A stretch of DNA of 64,000 nt from an uncultured Hyphomicrobiales bacterium. Lineage in GTDB: Bacteria; Pseudomonadota; Alphaproteobacteria; Rhizobiales; Xanthobacteraceae. The position numbers and the translations under genes were made by a program. Below, piece by piece: positions 26,765-35,959 of the stretch (positions are counted from its first letter, which is position 1; each line of letters starts with the position of its first letter). The notes under the pieces are model-generated. The model was not told where the DNA came from, did not search any database, and worked only from the letters and a program-made list of their open reading frames with translations. The DNA lies in assembly GCA_903929045.1 (NCBI GenBank), contig CAIYTE010000014.1, forward strand, positions 1 through 64,000. The letters are read 5' to 3'.

Positions 26765-28519
26765 TTAAGCCTCCGGAATAACGGGTAACAAGAGGTAAGG
26801 CTGCTTGCCGGCGGCGAAATGCAGGGTGTTCTTGCCACCGAAGACTTTTGCCGGGCGGTCGTTCGGATCGATGTGCAGGAACGGCCCGACGCCCTTCATC
26901 GGGTAGGGCGCATTCGGCAGCGCGATATCGGTGCCGTCGACTTCGTAATCCTTGCCGCGCACGGTGAGCGCCAAGGTATAGCCCGGCGGCACGACGATGC
27001 TGGTCGGCAGGATTTCGATATCGAGTTCGACCGGCGTGCCGGGCGTCAGCGGCTGCGTCTCGTCGTGCGAGTGCCACGGGCGATAGGGCTTCGATTTCGC
27101 CTTGTCGAGCGTGCGCTGCGAGGCGCGCAGCCATCCGAGACCGACCGGCACGCGCGGATCGTTCGAGCCGATGAAGGTGACTTCCTTGCCCTGCGGATCG
27201 AACACGCGCAGCACCAGGAACAGGTCGGCGTCGGTGTTGTCCGACGACACCCAGAGCTTCGCGGCGATCGGGCCGGTGATTTCGAGCGGCTTGTGCATCG
27301 GCGGCGTGCGGAAGGTCAGGCCGTCGCCGCTGGTCTCGTAGGTCAGCATCACGTCTGCATGCGGCTCGGCGGTGCCAAGACCGTTGTTCTGCGGCTCGAG
27401 GAAATACTTTGTCCACTGCGTGCGGGCCAGCGGCCATTCCTTCTCGGCTCGCAGCACGAACTTTTCGTGCGGATGGCGGACATTGACCGAGACCGGCGGC
27501 TGCTGGCTCCAGCCGGTATCCTCGCCCTTGAGGAAATAGCTGAAGAACTTCCGCTGCAATCCCTCGCCATAACTTGAATAGAAATGGGTGAAGTGCGTGT
27601 CGCCATGCACCTCCAGCCATTTCTGCTTGGAGCCGGCGGCGGCCCAGCCTTCGAAATTACCACGCGTGTGCAGACCCATGCCGCCCCAGTTGGCGGCGGA
27701 GAGAACAGGCGCTTCGATTTTCGAGAAATCCGCCGTGCGCGCGGCGTAATAATCGTCGCGATAGACGTGTTCCTTGGCTTCGCCCGGCGTGTCCGTGCGT
27801 TTTCCTTTCAACTCCTCGGCCGACAAGGTCGGCGGACCCGCCACGGTTTCACCGGTGACGACGCTGCGCGCGCCGCGATCGCCGACGCCGTGCTGCACGC
27901 CCGCGACCTGCCGCGGATGCCAGGTGTTGAGGAAATCGCTGAGGATGCCGCCATGGCGGCACAGGTCGCGATAATAGTCGCAGGCGCCTTCCCAGATGCA
28001 GAGCGCCGCTAGATGCGGCGGCCGCAGCGCGCCCGCATTCCATTGGTTCATGGCGTAGTAGGAAATGCCGTTGATGCCGACCTTGCCGTTGCTCCAGCCT
28101 TGCGTGCCGGCCCACTCGACGCACTCATAGATGTCCTGCGCCTCGCGCGCCGACCACACGTCGAGCATGCCGGGCGAACGGCCGGAGCCGCGCGAGTCGA
28201 TGCGCACGCAGGCATAACCGTCCGGCACCCACTTCTCCGGATCGACCAGTTCCCAGTTCTGATATTTGTTGCTCGAGCCTTCGAGCACTTCGGGCGCCGA
28301 CTTGATCACGCGCGACCATTGGCTCTTGTAGCCTTCCTGAAACGACAGGCCCTTGGCGTAAGGCCCGTAACTCAGGATGACCGGATATGTGCCGGGCTTG
28401 GCGGGGCGGAACACATCCGCGCGCAGCACGATGCCGTCACCCATCGGAATGGGCGCGTCCCAGTCGATCTGCATGTTGTCGCGGATTTCGCTCTTGGCCG
28501 CATCCACAGGTGCGTTCAT
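26765..28519 (-). CDS. CocE/NonD family hydrolase (X-Pro dipeptidyl-peptidase S15-like)
   Basis: 584 aa from the ATG at 28519 with GGGAGG upstream. The alpha/beta hydrolase domain comes first: D-x-RG-x-G block VRIDSRGSGRSPGMLDVWS, then the nucleophile in KVGINGISYYAMNQW. The acid/base region includes VHGDTHFTHFY with a candidate catalytic His. The C-terminal half is the jelly-roll XPP_C domain (AAKLWVSSDNTDADLFLVLRVFDP, then YTLALTVRG). Such enzymes cleave esters, acylamides or prolyl peptides. First gene of the minus-strand pair with a Bug receptor; divergent from the cytochrome c gene. Confidence 0.88.
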   Translation of the reverse strand: MNAPVDAAKSEIRDNMQIDWDAPIPMGDGIVLRADVFRPAKPGTYPVILSYGPYAKGLSFQEGYKSQWSRVIKSAPEVLEGSSNKYQNWELVDPEKWVPDGYACVRIDSRGSGRSPGMLDVWSAREAQDIYECVEWAGTQGWSNGKVGINGISYYAMNQWNAGALRPPHLAALCIWEGACDYYRDLCRHGGILSDFLNTWHPRQVAGVQHGVGDRGARSVVTGETVAGPPTLSAEELKGKRTDTPGEAKEHVYRDDYYAARTADFSKIEAPVLSAANWGGMGLHTRGNFEGWAAAGSKQKWLEVHGDTHFTHFYSSYGEGLQRKFFSYFLKGEDTGWSQQPPVSVNVRHPHEKFVLRAEKEWPLARTQWTKYFLEPQNNGLGTAEPHADVMLTYETSGDGLTFRTPPMHKPLEITGPIAAKLWVSSDNTDADLFLVLRVFDPQGKEVTFIGSNDPRVPVGLGWLRASQRTLDKAKSKPYRPWHSHDETQPLTPGTPVELDIEILPTSIVVPPGYTLALTVRGKDYEVDGTDIALPNAPYPMKGVGPFLHIDPNDRPAKVFGGKNTLHFAAGKQPYLLLPVIPEA

Positions 28520-28677
28520 TGGTAACCTCCCGGATCGTCTTTTTGTTTTCGGCTTTGCGCCGTTTCGCAAACTACAGCACAGGCGCCGCCGGTCGGCTAG
28601 ACACGCGGCGCGTGCCGTGGACCAGCCCTGCGAATTTGGATAGTCTGGTCGTCAAGCCGTTCGGTCAGGAGATTCTC

Positions 28678-29199
28678 ATGAAGCTGTTGCTGGCACTCAT
28701 CGGCGCGCTCGGACTGATCGGCGCCGTCGTCGCGGCGGCTTTTTTCTTCGGCGGCTTCTACAGCGTCGCCGGCACGGCCTATGAGCCGGAAATCCTCAAA
28801 TCGGTGCTGATCCGCGTGCGCACGGCCTCGATCGCGCGCCACGCCAAGGATCCAGTTCCCGCCAACATCGAAGAGCCGGCGATGGTGCAGGCCGGCGCCA
28901 AACTGTTTCTCGCGCAGGGCTGCACGACCTGTCACGGCGGCCCCGGCGTCGGTTGGGCCAAGTTTTCCGAAGGCCTGCACCCCGATCCGCCGGACCTGAA
29001 GGAAGTCGTCAACGAACGCTCGCCCGCGGAATTGTTCTGGGTGGTGAAGAACGGCATCAACATGACCGGCATGCCGAGCTTCGAAGTGGCGGGCGTCAAG
29101 GATCAGGAACTCTGGCAGATCGTGGCGTTTCTGAAGAAGCTGCCCGATGTGTCGGACACCGACTTCAAGGCGTGGACCGCCGGCGTCACCAAGCCTTAA
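28678..29199 (+). CDS. Membrane-anchored c-type cytochrome, 173 aa
   Basis: Start ATG at 28678 with AGGAGA 5 bp upstream. Residues 3-25 form an uncleaved-looking membrane anchor (LLLALIGALGLIGAVVAAAFFFGGF). One heme motif CTTCH sits near residue 82, and a distal Met ligand lies in NMTGMPSF about 40 residues later; the fold is class I. It probably carries electrons in the periplasm. No oxidase or dehydrogenase lies beside it. Its stop overlaps the convergent membrane-protein gene by 3 bp. Confidence 0.88.
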   Translation: MKLLLALIGALGLIGAVVAAAFFFGGFYSVAGTAYEPEILKSVLIRVRTASIARHAKDPVPANIEEPAMVQAGAKLFLAQGCTTCHGGPGVGWAKFSEGLHPDPPDLKEVVNERSPAELFWVVKNGINMTGMPSFEVAGVKDQELWQIVAFLKKLPDVSDTDFKAWTAGVTKP

Positions 29200-30644
29200 C
29201 GGTGCAAACAGCTGTAGATGCGGATGAGTTTTCGGCTCTCGGCTGGGAGCGCCACGCTATAGCGCTCGCTCTGTTTGGCCGTGTCGCAGGGTAGCCAGAA
29301 GTAACCGGTGTTCGGATCGATAACGAGCCGCTCCGGCTTCACACCGGGCGCGAGCAGGACCGACAGATAGGGCGTGGTCGAATGCCACGACAGCCGGTTG
29401 AGCGCAGGCTCGATCCGTTTCGACGACACGAAGCGCGCATCGCCGAGCGCAGGGTCCGCGGCGCTGCCGGTCGCGAGCGCGGCGATGGCGGCTTTGTACT
29501 GCGTCCAGCCCCAGACGAATTTCGTCGTTTCCACCGCATGGACCAGCAACGTCAGAACCAACGCGCTGAAAATGACGCGCGGATTGGCGGCGCGCTCGAT
29601 GGCGTTGGCGACCGGCGCGAGAAAGGGCAGCGGCGATTGCGCCCGCGCGGCGTCGTCCATGGTCTGAACCGCGGCCGTCAGCCCGAACACCGGCGTCAGG
29701 ATCAGCAGGGCGGTGCGCAGATTGTAGCGATCCTCCGCCAGCAGCGAACGGTCGAACCAGAACCAGTAGGCGAAGAGCAACATCACGCAAATGACGAGTG
29801 AGATGATGTGCGCCTTGTTCGTCGCGACGCGCCGCAAGGCGATGGTCAGAACATCGTCGAGGGCGATGGCGACCACCAGCAGTACAAAGGCCGGCTCGGT
29901 GAGGTTGCCGATGTCGATGAACTTGAGCGCCGCGGCATTCATGACGCCGGCGATGTAGGCATCGGGCAGGATGGTGAGCTTGACGGCGAGCCAGATCGCC
30001 ATTGCTCCGGCGAAAGCAAGGGCGGCGCGGGCAAATTGCGTGTTGCGCCAGCCGCGCAGGAACACGGCGAACAGAATGACGCTCGCCAGAACGACCGCAC
30101 CTTCATGTGTGAAAATGAGCGCGAGCAGGGCGGCAGCGACCGCTGCACGGCCGCGTCCATCGAGCGGTGCATAGAGGCACAGCGCCAGCGCCGGCCAGAA
30201 CAGGCTGTGCGCCATCCACATCTCGGTCGGCGCGCCATAGACGAGCGGGCACACGGCGGCCGTCGACAGGCAGGCATAGGTGAAGAGCGCGCGGCCTTTG
30301 CTGCGATCGGCGGCAAATGTGAGCAGTAGGCCGAGCAGCGGCGCGGCGAAAAACAGCAGGCCGTAAGCCGTGATCCCCGCCGCCGCGCTGCCAGCGAGCG
30401 CCACCACGGCTTCGGCGGGGATATAGGCGTAGAGATAAACGAACAGCCGTCCGGAGATGTTGTGCCAGTGAAACGCCCAAGCATCCTGTGCTGCGACGGC
30501 GTAGGAAAAGATCGAGCCGTCACCGAACATTTGCAGCCGGGTCGCGAGGCCGACGAGAATAAAAAGAGACGATGCAACGAGGCCCGCGCCGGTGGCGAGG
30601 CGGCTGACCCGCCCCCACGCGACCCTATCGTCGCCGGTTGCCAT
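29196..30644 (-). CDS. Polytopic membrane protein, unknown function (482 aa)
   Basis: Family not recognised. About ten hydrophobic segments span residues 15-400, with a short C-terminal soluble tail (residues about 400-482) that is probably periplasmic. An early loop carries FGDGSIFSYAVAAQDAWAFHWHNISGR, with acidic and His residues placed as in GT-C glycosyltransferases. Last gene of the opgH operon, its ATG overlapping the upstream TGA by one base (TGATG). A role in transferring a substituent to a periplasmic glycan is an inference from context. Confidence 0.7.
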   Translation of the reverse strand: MATGDDRVAWGRVSRLATGAGLVASSLFILVGLATRLQMFGDGSIFSYAVAAQDAWAFHWHNISGRLFVYLYAYIPAEAVVALAGSAAAGITAYGLLFFAAPLLGLLLTFAADRSKGRALFTYACLSTAAVCPLVYGAPTEMWMAHSLFWPALALCLYAPLDGRGRAAVAAALLALIFTHEGAVVLASVILFAVFLRGWRNTQFARAALAFAGAMAIWLAVKLTILPDAYIAGVMNAAALKFIDIGNLTEPAFVLLVVAIALDDVLTIALRRVATNKAHIISLVICVMLLFAYWFWFDRSLLAEDRYNLRTALLILTPVFGLTAAVQTMDDAARAQSPLPFLAPVANAIERAANPRVIFSALVLTLLVHAVETTKFVWGWTQYKAAIAALATGSAADPALGDARFVSSKRIEPALNRLSWHSTTPYLSVLLAPGVKPERLVIDPNTGYFWLPCDTAKQSERYSVALPAESRKLIRIYSCLHR

Positions 30645-31945
30645 CAGGTCCGCCGCGCGGCGGTGGCGACCGCGCCGCTCATGCCAGCCAGCACGCCCCA
30701 GTAGGCGTAGCGGAAATCGGTGGCGACGCCGACGGTGAAGAACGTCATGATGTAAACGATGGCCGAGCCGCAAATGCCGAGGGCGAAGGCGCCGGCCGGG
30801 GTGTTGCGCCGCCGCCACGCGAACAGGCAGACTAAGATGTCCACCAGCAGCCACGTTCCGGCACGAAACAGCGGCGTCGGCAGCAGCGCGTCGTGAACGG
30901 CTTTCAGCTCCATGAGGCGCGGCTTGTCGGCGAAGATGATCTTGTCGGGATCGTCGAGATCGCGCGACCACATCGTCATGTTGTCGGACCCGAACAGAAA
31001 CGTCGCCATGAAGGTGGCGCGGTGTTGCAGATAAGCAGTCGGGTGCTTCAGGGTGGCATTCTTCCACGCCTCCGCCAGCGCCGGCGTGCCGAACAATTTA
31101 TCGCGTTCGAGACGCTCCATCACGAACAGGCAGGGCTCCTGCGTCCAATAGACATCCCAGGCCAGCGGCTTGTAGCAGCCGTCCGTGATCAGCTTCGTCT
31201 CGTCGGCGTTCCACGTTCCGGGGAACACGTTGTCCTTGCTGAAGTGCGATATGCCGCCGAGATCGAAGACCATGATCGAGTGCAGCGGGTGCTGCCGTTC
31301 GGCATTCAGGACGCCGTAATAGATCACCTGCACGAGGCCGAAGAGCGCCAGCGCCGCCGGCACGTACATCATCGCCGCGCGCTTCCACGGGAAACCGCGT
31401 GGCCACACGAGATAGGTGAGCAAAACCGGCGCGGCGGCGAGCGAGTTCGGACGCAGCAACACGCCGAAGATCAGCAGGGCAATGGCGACAGTTTGCGCCG
31501 CGATACGAAACCGCGACGCCCGATCGGTGGCGGCGTAGACGAGGGCGGCGGCCAAGAGCCAGGTGACGGCAAACAGAATGTCGCGCCAGATGATGCCGAC
31601 GAACACAAAGGCGGGCGGCGACATCGCCAGCAGCGGCAGCAGCAAGGCGAGCCACACGGAGCGCCGCGCAACGACGCCCGCGACAAGGCCGAAGGTCAGC
31701 CAGTACAGCGCCACCGTCAGCAGCAGCAGGCTGCCCGTGCCCGGCGCGATGGGATCGATCAGCGCCCAGAGCACGATCATCACCGGCGATTGCCAGTCGC
31801 CGTAGCTGCGCGTGCCCATGTCCTTGTAGATGTAGAAGGCGTCGAAGGTCTGCACGCCGGGCCAGAACACCCATAGGGTCAGTGCGAAGCCGGCGGCGCA
31901 CATCGCCGCGATAAGCAAGGCCGCGCGCCGCTCAGAGACGGGCAT
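30644..31945 (-). CDS. Polytopic membrane protein, GT-C-like (433 aa)
   Basis: Start ATG at 31945. About ten membrane segments. The first periplasmic loop, FWPGVQTFDAFYIYKDMGTR, holds Asp residues in the position used by GT-C lipid-linked-sugar transferases. A large soluble loop at about residues 225-345 includes ITDGCYKPLAWDVYWTQEPC, two Cys that may pair. No exact family assigned. The start lies 14 bp inside the FkbM-type methyltransferase gene, so the two are translationally linked; downstream is a second membrane protein. Confidence 0.72.
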   Translation of the reverse strand: MPVSERRAALLIAAMCAAGFALTLWVFWPGVQTFDAFYIYKDMGTRSYGDWQSPVMIVLWALIDPIAPGTGSLLLLTVALYWLTFGLVAGVVARRSVWLALLLPLLAMSPPAFVFVGIIWRDILFAVTWLLAAALVYAATDRASRFRIAAQTVAIALLIFGVLLRPNSLAAAPVLLTYLVWPRGFPWKRAAMMYVPAALALFGLVQVIYYGVLNAERQHPLHSIMVFDLGGISHFSKDNVFPGTWNADETKLITDGCYKPLAWDVYWTQEPCLFVMERLERDKLFGTPALAEAWKNATLKHPTAYLQHRATFMATFLFGSDNMTMWSRDLDDPDKIIFADKPRLMELKAVHDALLPTPLFRAGTWLLVDILVCLFAWRRRNTPAGAFALGICGSAIVYIMTFFTVGVATDFRYAYWGVLAGMSGAVATAARRT

Positions 31946-32675
31946 AGACGTCTCCGGAATTCGCCTCGGGCGGCAATGCGTCAAGCCAGCGGGTGAGGGT
32001 GGCGGGGTCACACCATGCGGCGTGGACAAGCTGCTGGCTCTCGCCGAGCGCGGCGTTGAACTGGGTGTAACCAAGCGCGCTGCAGCGTTCGATGCAGGCG
32101 CGTGCGACATCGCGCTGGATGGTGGTGAACTCGAAGGACAGCGCCGCAACCGGCGTGCTGAGACCGCCGAGCGCTTCGGCTTCAAAACCCTCGACGTCGA
32201 TCTTGATGAAAGCGGGGACGCCATGTCGTTCGATCAGCGCGTCGATGGTCGTCAGCGGCACGCGGAGTTTTTTGCCCCAGCTTTGGCCCTGCCAGCCCGG
32301 CGCATTTGCCGCGGCGGCGATGAAGTCGGTGGAAGCGGTGGAGACGGTGGGATTGGCGACATTGACGCTCAATTCAATCTCGCCGGCCTGCCGCCCGATG
32401 GCGGTCGGCTCGATGGCGACGCTGGCGTCGCGGCCGTAAATCAGCCGCAGCGTCTTCACCAAAGCCGGTTGCGGTTCGGCGGCGACGACGCGCGCGTCCA
32501 GCCGCCGGAACGCCGCGATGCGATCACCGACATGGGCGCCGATGTCGAAGACGAGATCGCCGGGCTTCACGAACGCCGCATACATCCGGTCCATCGCCGG
32601 ACCATGGCGGCGGTTGCCGTAATAGATGCGCAGCGAGCGAAAGATTCCGGAAATCGTTCGCAGCGCATCCAGCAT
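31932..32675 (-). CDS. FkbM-family SAM-dependent methyltransferase
   Basis: 247 aa. The SAM-binding motif LVFDIGAHVGDRIAAFRRL is followed by VVAAEPQPALVKTLRL (motif II acidic residue). The FkbM-typical VPLTTIDALIERHGVPAFIKIDVEGFEAEALGGL carries the I-K-I-D-V-E-G-x-E block. Members O-methylate sugars, polyketides or glycan residues. Sits 6 bp after opgH, so methylation of a periplasmic glucan or its precursor is plausible but unproven. Confidence 0.9.
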   Translation of the reverse strand: MLDALRTISGIFRSLRIYYGNRRHGPAMDRMYAAFVKPGDLVFDIGAHVGDRIAAFRRLDARVVAAEPQPALVKTLRLIYGRDASVAIEPTAIGRQAGEIELSVNVANPTVSTASTDFIAAAANAPGWQGQSWGKKLRVPLTTIDALIERHGVPAFIKIDVEGFEAEALGGLSTPVAALSFEFTTIQRDVARACIERCSALGYTQFNAALGESQQLVHAAWCDPATLTRWLDALPPEANSGDVYARL

Positions 32676-32681
32676 GATGCG

Positions 32682-34484
32682 CTAGCGCGCCTGTGGCGCG
32701 TTGATCTCAAGCGCCGGCAGGCGAAGCGGCTCCAACGCCGCCGGTACGACCTTTTCTTCCGGCAGATGGCAGATGCCGATGCGGGCAAAGACCCGGCCCA
32801 ACGCGGGCGAGGCGGTGACCACGGCAAAAACCGGCGCCAGCACAAGACCAGCGGTGCCCAGCAGTGCAAAGGTGAAATCATGCGGCGCCTTCACGGCGAC
32901 GATGGTCAGCACCACAATGCCGGCCAAAGTCTGCGGCCAGAATTTCGCGATCGCTTCACTCCACGGCACGGCGTGGCTTTGCCGCATCTGGCTCGGCCAG
33001 CTGCCGCCATCGCGGAACACGAACAGCCGCGTCATGAAGATGGTGTGCGACAGCGCAATCAGCGGCGCGAGCAACAGCATGAACAAGGTCTCGACCGCGA
33101 TATTGGCGGCGAACACGAGCGGGCCGCCCCAGGCGCGGCGCGGCACCGGCGTCAGCAGCACGTCGATCACCGTGGCGATCTTCGGCGCGAAGGTCATCAG
33201 CATCATGATGACGAACAGCAGCGTGCCGGCGCCGGGTTCGACCGGGACATATTGCCCCGTCGGACCATTCGAGAATGCGAGCAGCACGGCGCCGATGGCG
33301 GTCATCAGCATCCAGGCCGGCGAGCCCATATACATCTGGATCGCGAACATCAGTTGAAAGCGGCTCACGGGCTTGAGGCCCGGCATGCCGAGCAATTGCC
33401 AGTACTGCATATTGCCTTGCAGCCAGCGCAGGTCGCGGCGGCCGAATTCCATCAAGGTCGGCGGATTTTCCTCGAAGCTCATGCCTTCGACCGGCAGCAC
33501 GCGCACTTCGTATCCTGCGCGGCGCATCATCACGGCTTCGACCTGATCGTGGCTCAGCACCCAGCCCGACAGCGGGCCATTGCCCGGCAGCACCGGTATA
33601 TGACAATGCGCGATGAAAGGGGCGAGGCGGATGATGGCGTTGTGGCCCCAATAGGGTCCGCAATCGCCCTGCCACCACGCCGAGCCGAGCGTGTAGGAGC
33701 GCATGCCGAGCCGCATGCCGAACTGGAACACGCGCGCGAAGACGCTGGCCGACGGCATGCCGACGATCAGCGTCTGCAAAATGCCGAGCGTTGGATGGGC
33801 CTGCGCGATGCGTACCATGCGCAGCACGGCGTCGGCCGGCATGAAGCTGTCGGCATCCAGCGTCAGCGCGAAGTCGTGATTGGCGCCCCAGCGGTCGCAG
33901 AAGTCGCGGATGTTGCCGGACTTGAACGCGGTGTTGATCTCGCGGCGGCGATAGGTGACCGGGATGATGCCCTGCCACTGCGCGGTGAAGGTCTTCACCA
34001 GCGCTTCTTCCTCGGCGATGACGTCGGGAATGCTGCTGTCGCTCAGCACATAGACGTGGAATTTGTCGGCGACGTTGGCCGCGACCAGCCCTTCAAGCAG
34101 CGGCTGCAGATTGCGCGCCACCGGCTCCGGGCTCTCGTTGCGAATACACATCAGGATGGCGGTGGTCGCCGTGATCGGCTCGTCGCCGCGAATGCTGGCC
34201 GCCATCGGGTTGACGGTCACGGCGGGATCGCGCGCCAGGCGCATGATCCAGAAGCCGATGAAAGCGTTCCAGAAGCCGATCACCGACCAGGGCAGGGTGA
34301 CGGTAAACAGCACCAGAAAGGAGATGGCGCCGAAGCTCGTCGGCGGCACGGCGACGGCGGCGAGCCACAGCACCGCCAGCATCGTCACGCCGACGAGGCT
34401 GCCGAACAGCGCCCGGCGGCGCGTCAAAGCCGACGTCGCGGCGCCTTCCGGAGCGCCGGCGAACGAATACGTACTGTCGGTCAT
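32682..34484 (-). CDS. opgH: Glucan biosynthesis glucosyltransferase OpgH (MdoH)
   Basis: 600-aa integral inner-membrane GT2 synthase that builds the glucan backbone of osmoregulated periplasmic glucans from UDP-glucose. Seen: two N-terminal membrane helices, cytosolic catalytic domain with ATTAILMCIRNESPEPV, FALTLDADSFMPADAVLRM (D-x-D-like), LSGWVLSHDQVEAVMMRRAGY, EFGRRDLRWLQGN (the Q/R-x-x-R-W-type motif), then four or more C-terminal helices. Shorter than the roughly 850-aa E. coli OpgH, lacking much of its long N-terminus, as is common in alphaproteobacteria. opgG, the usual partner, is not adjacent. First gene of a four-gene minus-strand operon. Confidence 0.92.
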   Translation of the reverse strand: MTDSTYSFAGAPEGAATSALTRRRALFGSLVGVTMLAVLWLAAVAVPPTSFGAISFLVLFTVTLPWSVIGFWNAFIGFWIMRLARDPAVTVNPMAASIRGDEPITATTAILMCIRNESPEPVARNLQPLLEGLVAANVADKFHVYVLSDSSIPDVIAEEEALVKTFTAQWQGIIPVTYRRREINTAFKSGNIRDFCDRWGANHDFALTLDADSFMPADAVLRMVRIAQAHPTLGILQTLIVGMPSASVFARVFQFGMRLGMRSYTLGSAWWQGDCGPYWGHNAIIRLAPFIAHCHIPVLPGNGPLSGWVLSHDQVEAVMMRRAGYEVRVLPVEGMSFEENPPTLMEFGRRDLRWLQGNMQYWQLLGMPGLKPVSRFQLMFAIQMYMGSPAWMLMTAIGAVLLAFSNGPTGQYVPVEPGAGTLLFVIMMLMTFAPKIATVIDVLLTPVPRRAWGGPLVFAANIAVETLFMLLLAPLIALSHTIFMTRLFVFRDGGSWPSQMRQSHAVPWSEAIAKFWPQTLAGIVVLTIVAVKAPHDFTFALLGTAGLVLAPVFAVVTASPALGRVFARIGICHLPEEKVVPAALEPLRLPALEINAPQAR

Positions 34485-34564
34485 CGGGAAACCGATCCCC
34501 CTGCATTCTTACCCTGGTTCAGGATATACCCGGGGGAAGGCCGAAAAGTCCAAGGGCCGGATCG

Positions 34565-35542
34565 GTGGATGAAGAAGTGCCGGATTTGACTGCAAAAGCG
34601 CTCTGGTATGCCGCCGCGGGGCGGGCGGAAATTCGCGATGAGCCGCTGGGCGCGCCGCCCGCGGGGACGGTGCGCGTCCGGGCGCTGCACAGCGCCATCA
34701 GCCGGGGCACCGAGCGGCTGGTGTTCTCCGGCGGCGTGCCTGCGAGCGAGTACGAGCGCATGCGTGCGCCGTTCATGGCGGGCGCGTTCCCGTTTCCGGT
34801 GAAATACGGCTACGCCATGGTCGGCCGCACGGAGCAGGGCCAAACCGTGTTCGCGCTGCATCCGCATCAAACGGTGTTCGATGTCCCAGCGGATGCGGTC
34901 ACAGCGGTGCCGGATGGCGTAACGGCGCGGCGTGCAATTCTGGCGGCGAATATGGAGACGGCGCTCAACGCCGTATGGGATGCCGCGCCCGGCCCCGCCG
35001 ATCGCATTGCGGTGGTCGGTGCCGGCGTCGTCGGCGCGCTGGTGGCGTATCTCTGCGGCCGTTTGCCCGGCGCGCAGGTGACGCTGATCGACGTTGATGC
35101 GTCGCGCGGGGAATTAGCGCGAGCGCTCGGTGTTAGCTTTGCCGCGCCTGACAAGGCGCACGGAGACTGCGACGTGGTCTTTCACGCCAGCGGCAGCGCG
35201 GCGGGTTTGACAACGGCGCTCGATCTGGCGGGCGATGAAGCGACGGTGCTGGAAATGAGCTGGTACGGGACGAAGGACGTAGCGGCGCCGCTCGGGGCTG
35301 CGTTTCACAGCCGTCGTCTCAAATTGATTTCGAGTCAGGTCGGCAAGGTAGCGCCGTCGCATCGCCCGCGCTGGAGCTACGCGCGCCGTCTCGCCGCGGC
35401 GCTCGATCTGCTGAAGGATCCGGCGCTCGACGCCTTGCTGGCGCCATCGATTGCATTCGCCGATCTGCCGTCGAAGCTGCCTGATATTCTGTCGCCGCAA
35501 GGCGGCGTGCTGTGCCAGGTTGTTGATTACTCTAACGCTTGA
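34565..35542 (+). CDS. MDR-superfamily dehydrogenase-like protein without zinc ligands
   Basis: 325 aa, GTG start. Medium-chain dehydrogenase fold: N-terminal GroES-like half with RVRALHSAISRGTERLVFSG, then the Rossmann motif RIAVVGAGVVGALVAYLCGRLPG near residue 145. The catalytic-zinc Cys/His residues and the four-Cys structural-zinc lobe of alcohol dehydrogenases are absent, so it is probably a zinc-independent reductase or oxidoreductase. The S-R-G-T-E phrase is shared with bacteriochlorophyllide dehydrogenase-like MDRs. First gene of the PTPS/GT4/methyltransferase run; its stop lies 11 bp before the next TTG start. Confidence 0.82.
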   Translation: MDEEVPDLTAKALWYAAAGRAEIRDEPLGAPPAGTVRVRALHSAISRGTERLVFSGGVPASEYERMRAPFMAGAFPFPVKYGYAMVGRTEQGQTVFALHPHQTVFDVPADAVTAVPDGVTARRAILAANMETALNAVWDAAPGPADRIAVVGAGVVGALVAYLCGRLPGAQVTLIDVDASRGELARALGVSFAAPDKAHGDCDVVFHASGSAAGLTTALDLAGDEATVLEMSWYGTKDVAAPLGAAFHSRRLKLISSQVGKVAPSHRPRWSYARRLAAALDLLKDPALDALLAPSIAFADLPSKLPDILSPQGGVLCQVVDYSNA

Positions 35543-35553
35543 GAGGTTTCAGC

Positions 35554-35955
35554 TTGTTCGCTGTCGAAGTTCGCGACCACATTATGATCGCCCATTCGTT
35601 TCGCGGCGCCGTCTTCGGCCCGGCGCAGGCGCTGCACGGCGCGACCTTCGTCATCGATGCGGCCTTCATCGCCGATACGCTCGACGACCACGGCATCGTT
35701 ATCGACATCGGCCGCGCGCATGATGTGCTGAAGGCGACATTGCAGCCGCTGAACTACAAGAACCTCGACGATGTGCCCGAATTCAAGAGCAAGAACACCA
35801 CCACAGAATTTCTCACCAAGCACATCTACGACAAGCTCGCCGATGCGGCGCGGGCGAACGAGCTCGGCCGTGACGGCAAGCAGTTGAAGGCGATCCGCAT
35901 CACGATTTCGGAGTCGCACGTGGCGCGCGCCTGGTACGAGGCGCCGCTGTGGTGA
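35554..35955 (+). CDS. 6-pyruvoyltetrahydropterin synthase/QueD-like protein with altered active site
   Basis: 133 aa from a TTG at 35554 (GAGAGG 8 bp upstream). The tunnel-fold signature is recognisable: IMIAHSFRG at residues 10-18 (first zinc His, H14), ALHGATFVIDAAF (second His, H28), NTTTEFLTKHIYDKL (equivalent of P-T-x-E-N) and ISESHVARAWYE (pterin-anchoring Glu). The third zinc ligand of the usual H-G-H is Ala (A30), and the catalytic Cys that normally precedes H-G-H is missing. It may bind a pterin-like compound without canonical synthase activity, or perform a different step. Embedded between an MDR and a glycosyltransferase gene. Confidence 0.8.
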   Translation: MFAVEVRDHIMIAHSFRGAVFGPAQALHGATFVIDAAFIADTLDDHGIVIDIGRAHDVLKATLQPLNYKNLDDVPEFKSKNTTTEFLTKHIYDKLADAARANELGRDGKQLKAIRITISESHVARAWYEAPLW

Positions 35956-35959
35956 AGAT

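Noticed and set aside
34565-35542. Zinc-dependent alcohol dehydrogenase
   Set aside because: Catalytic and structural zinc ligands are missing, although the fold and Rossmann motif are present.
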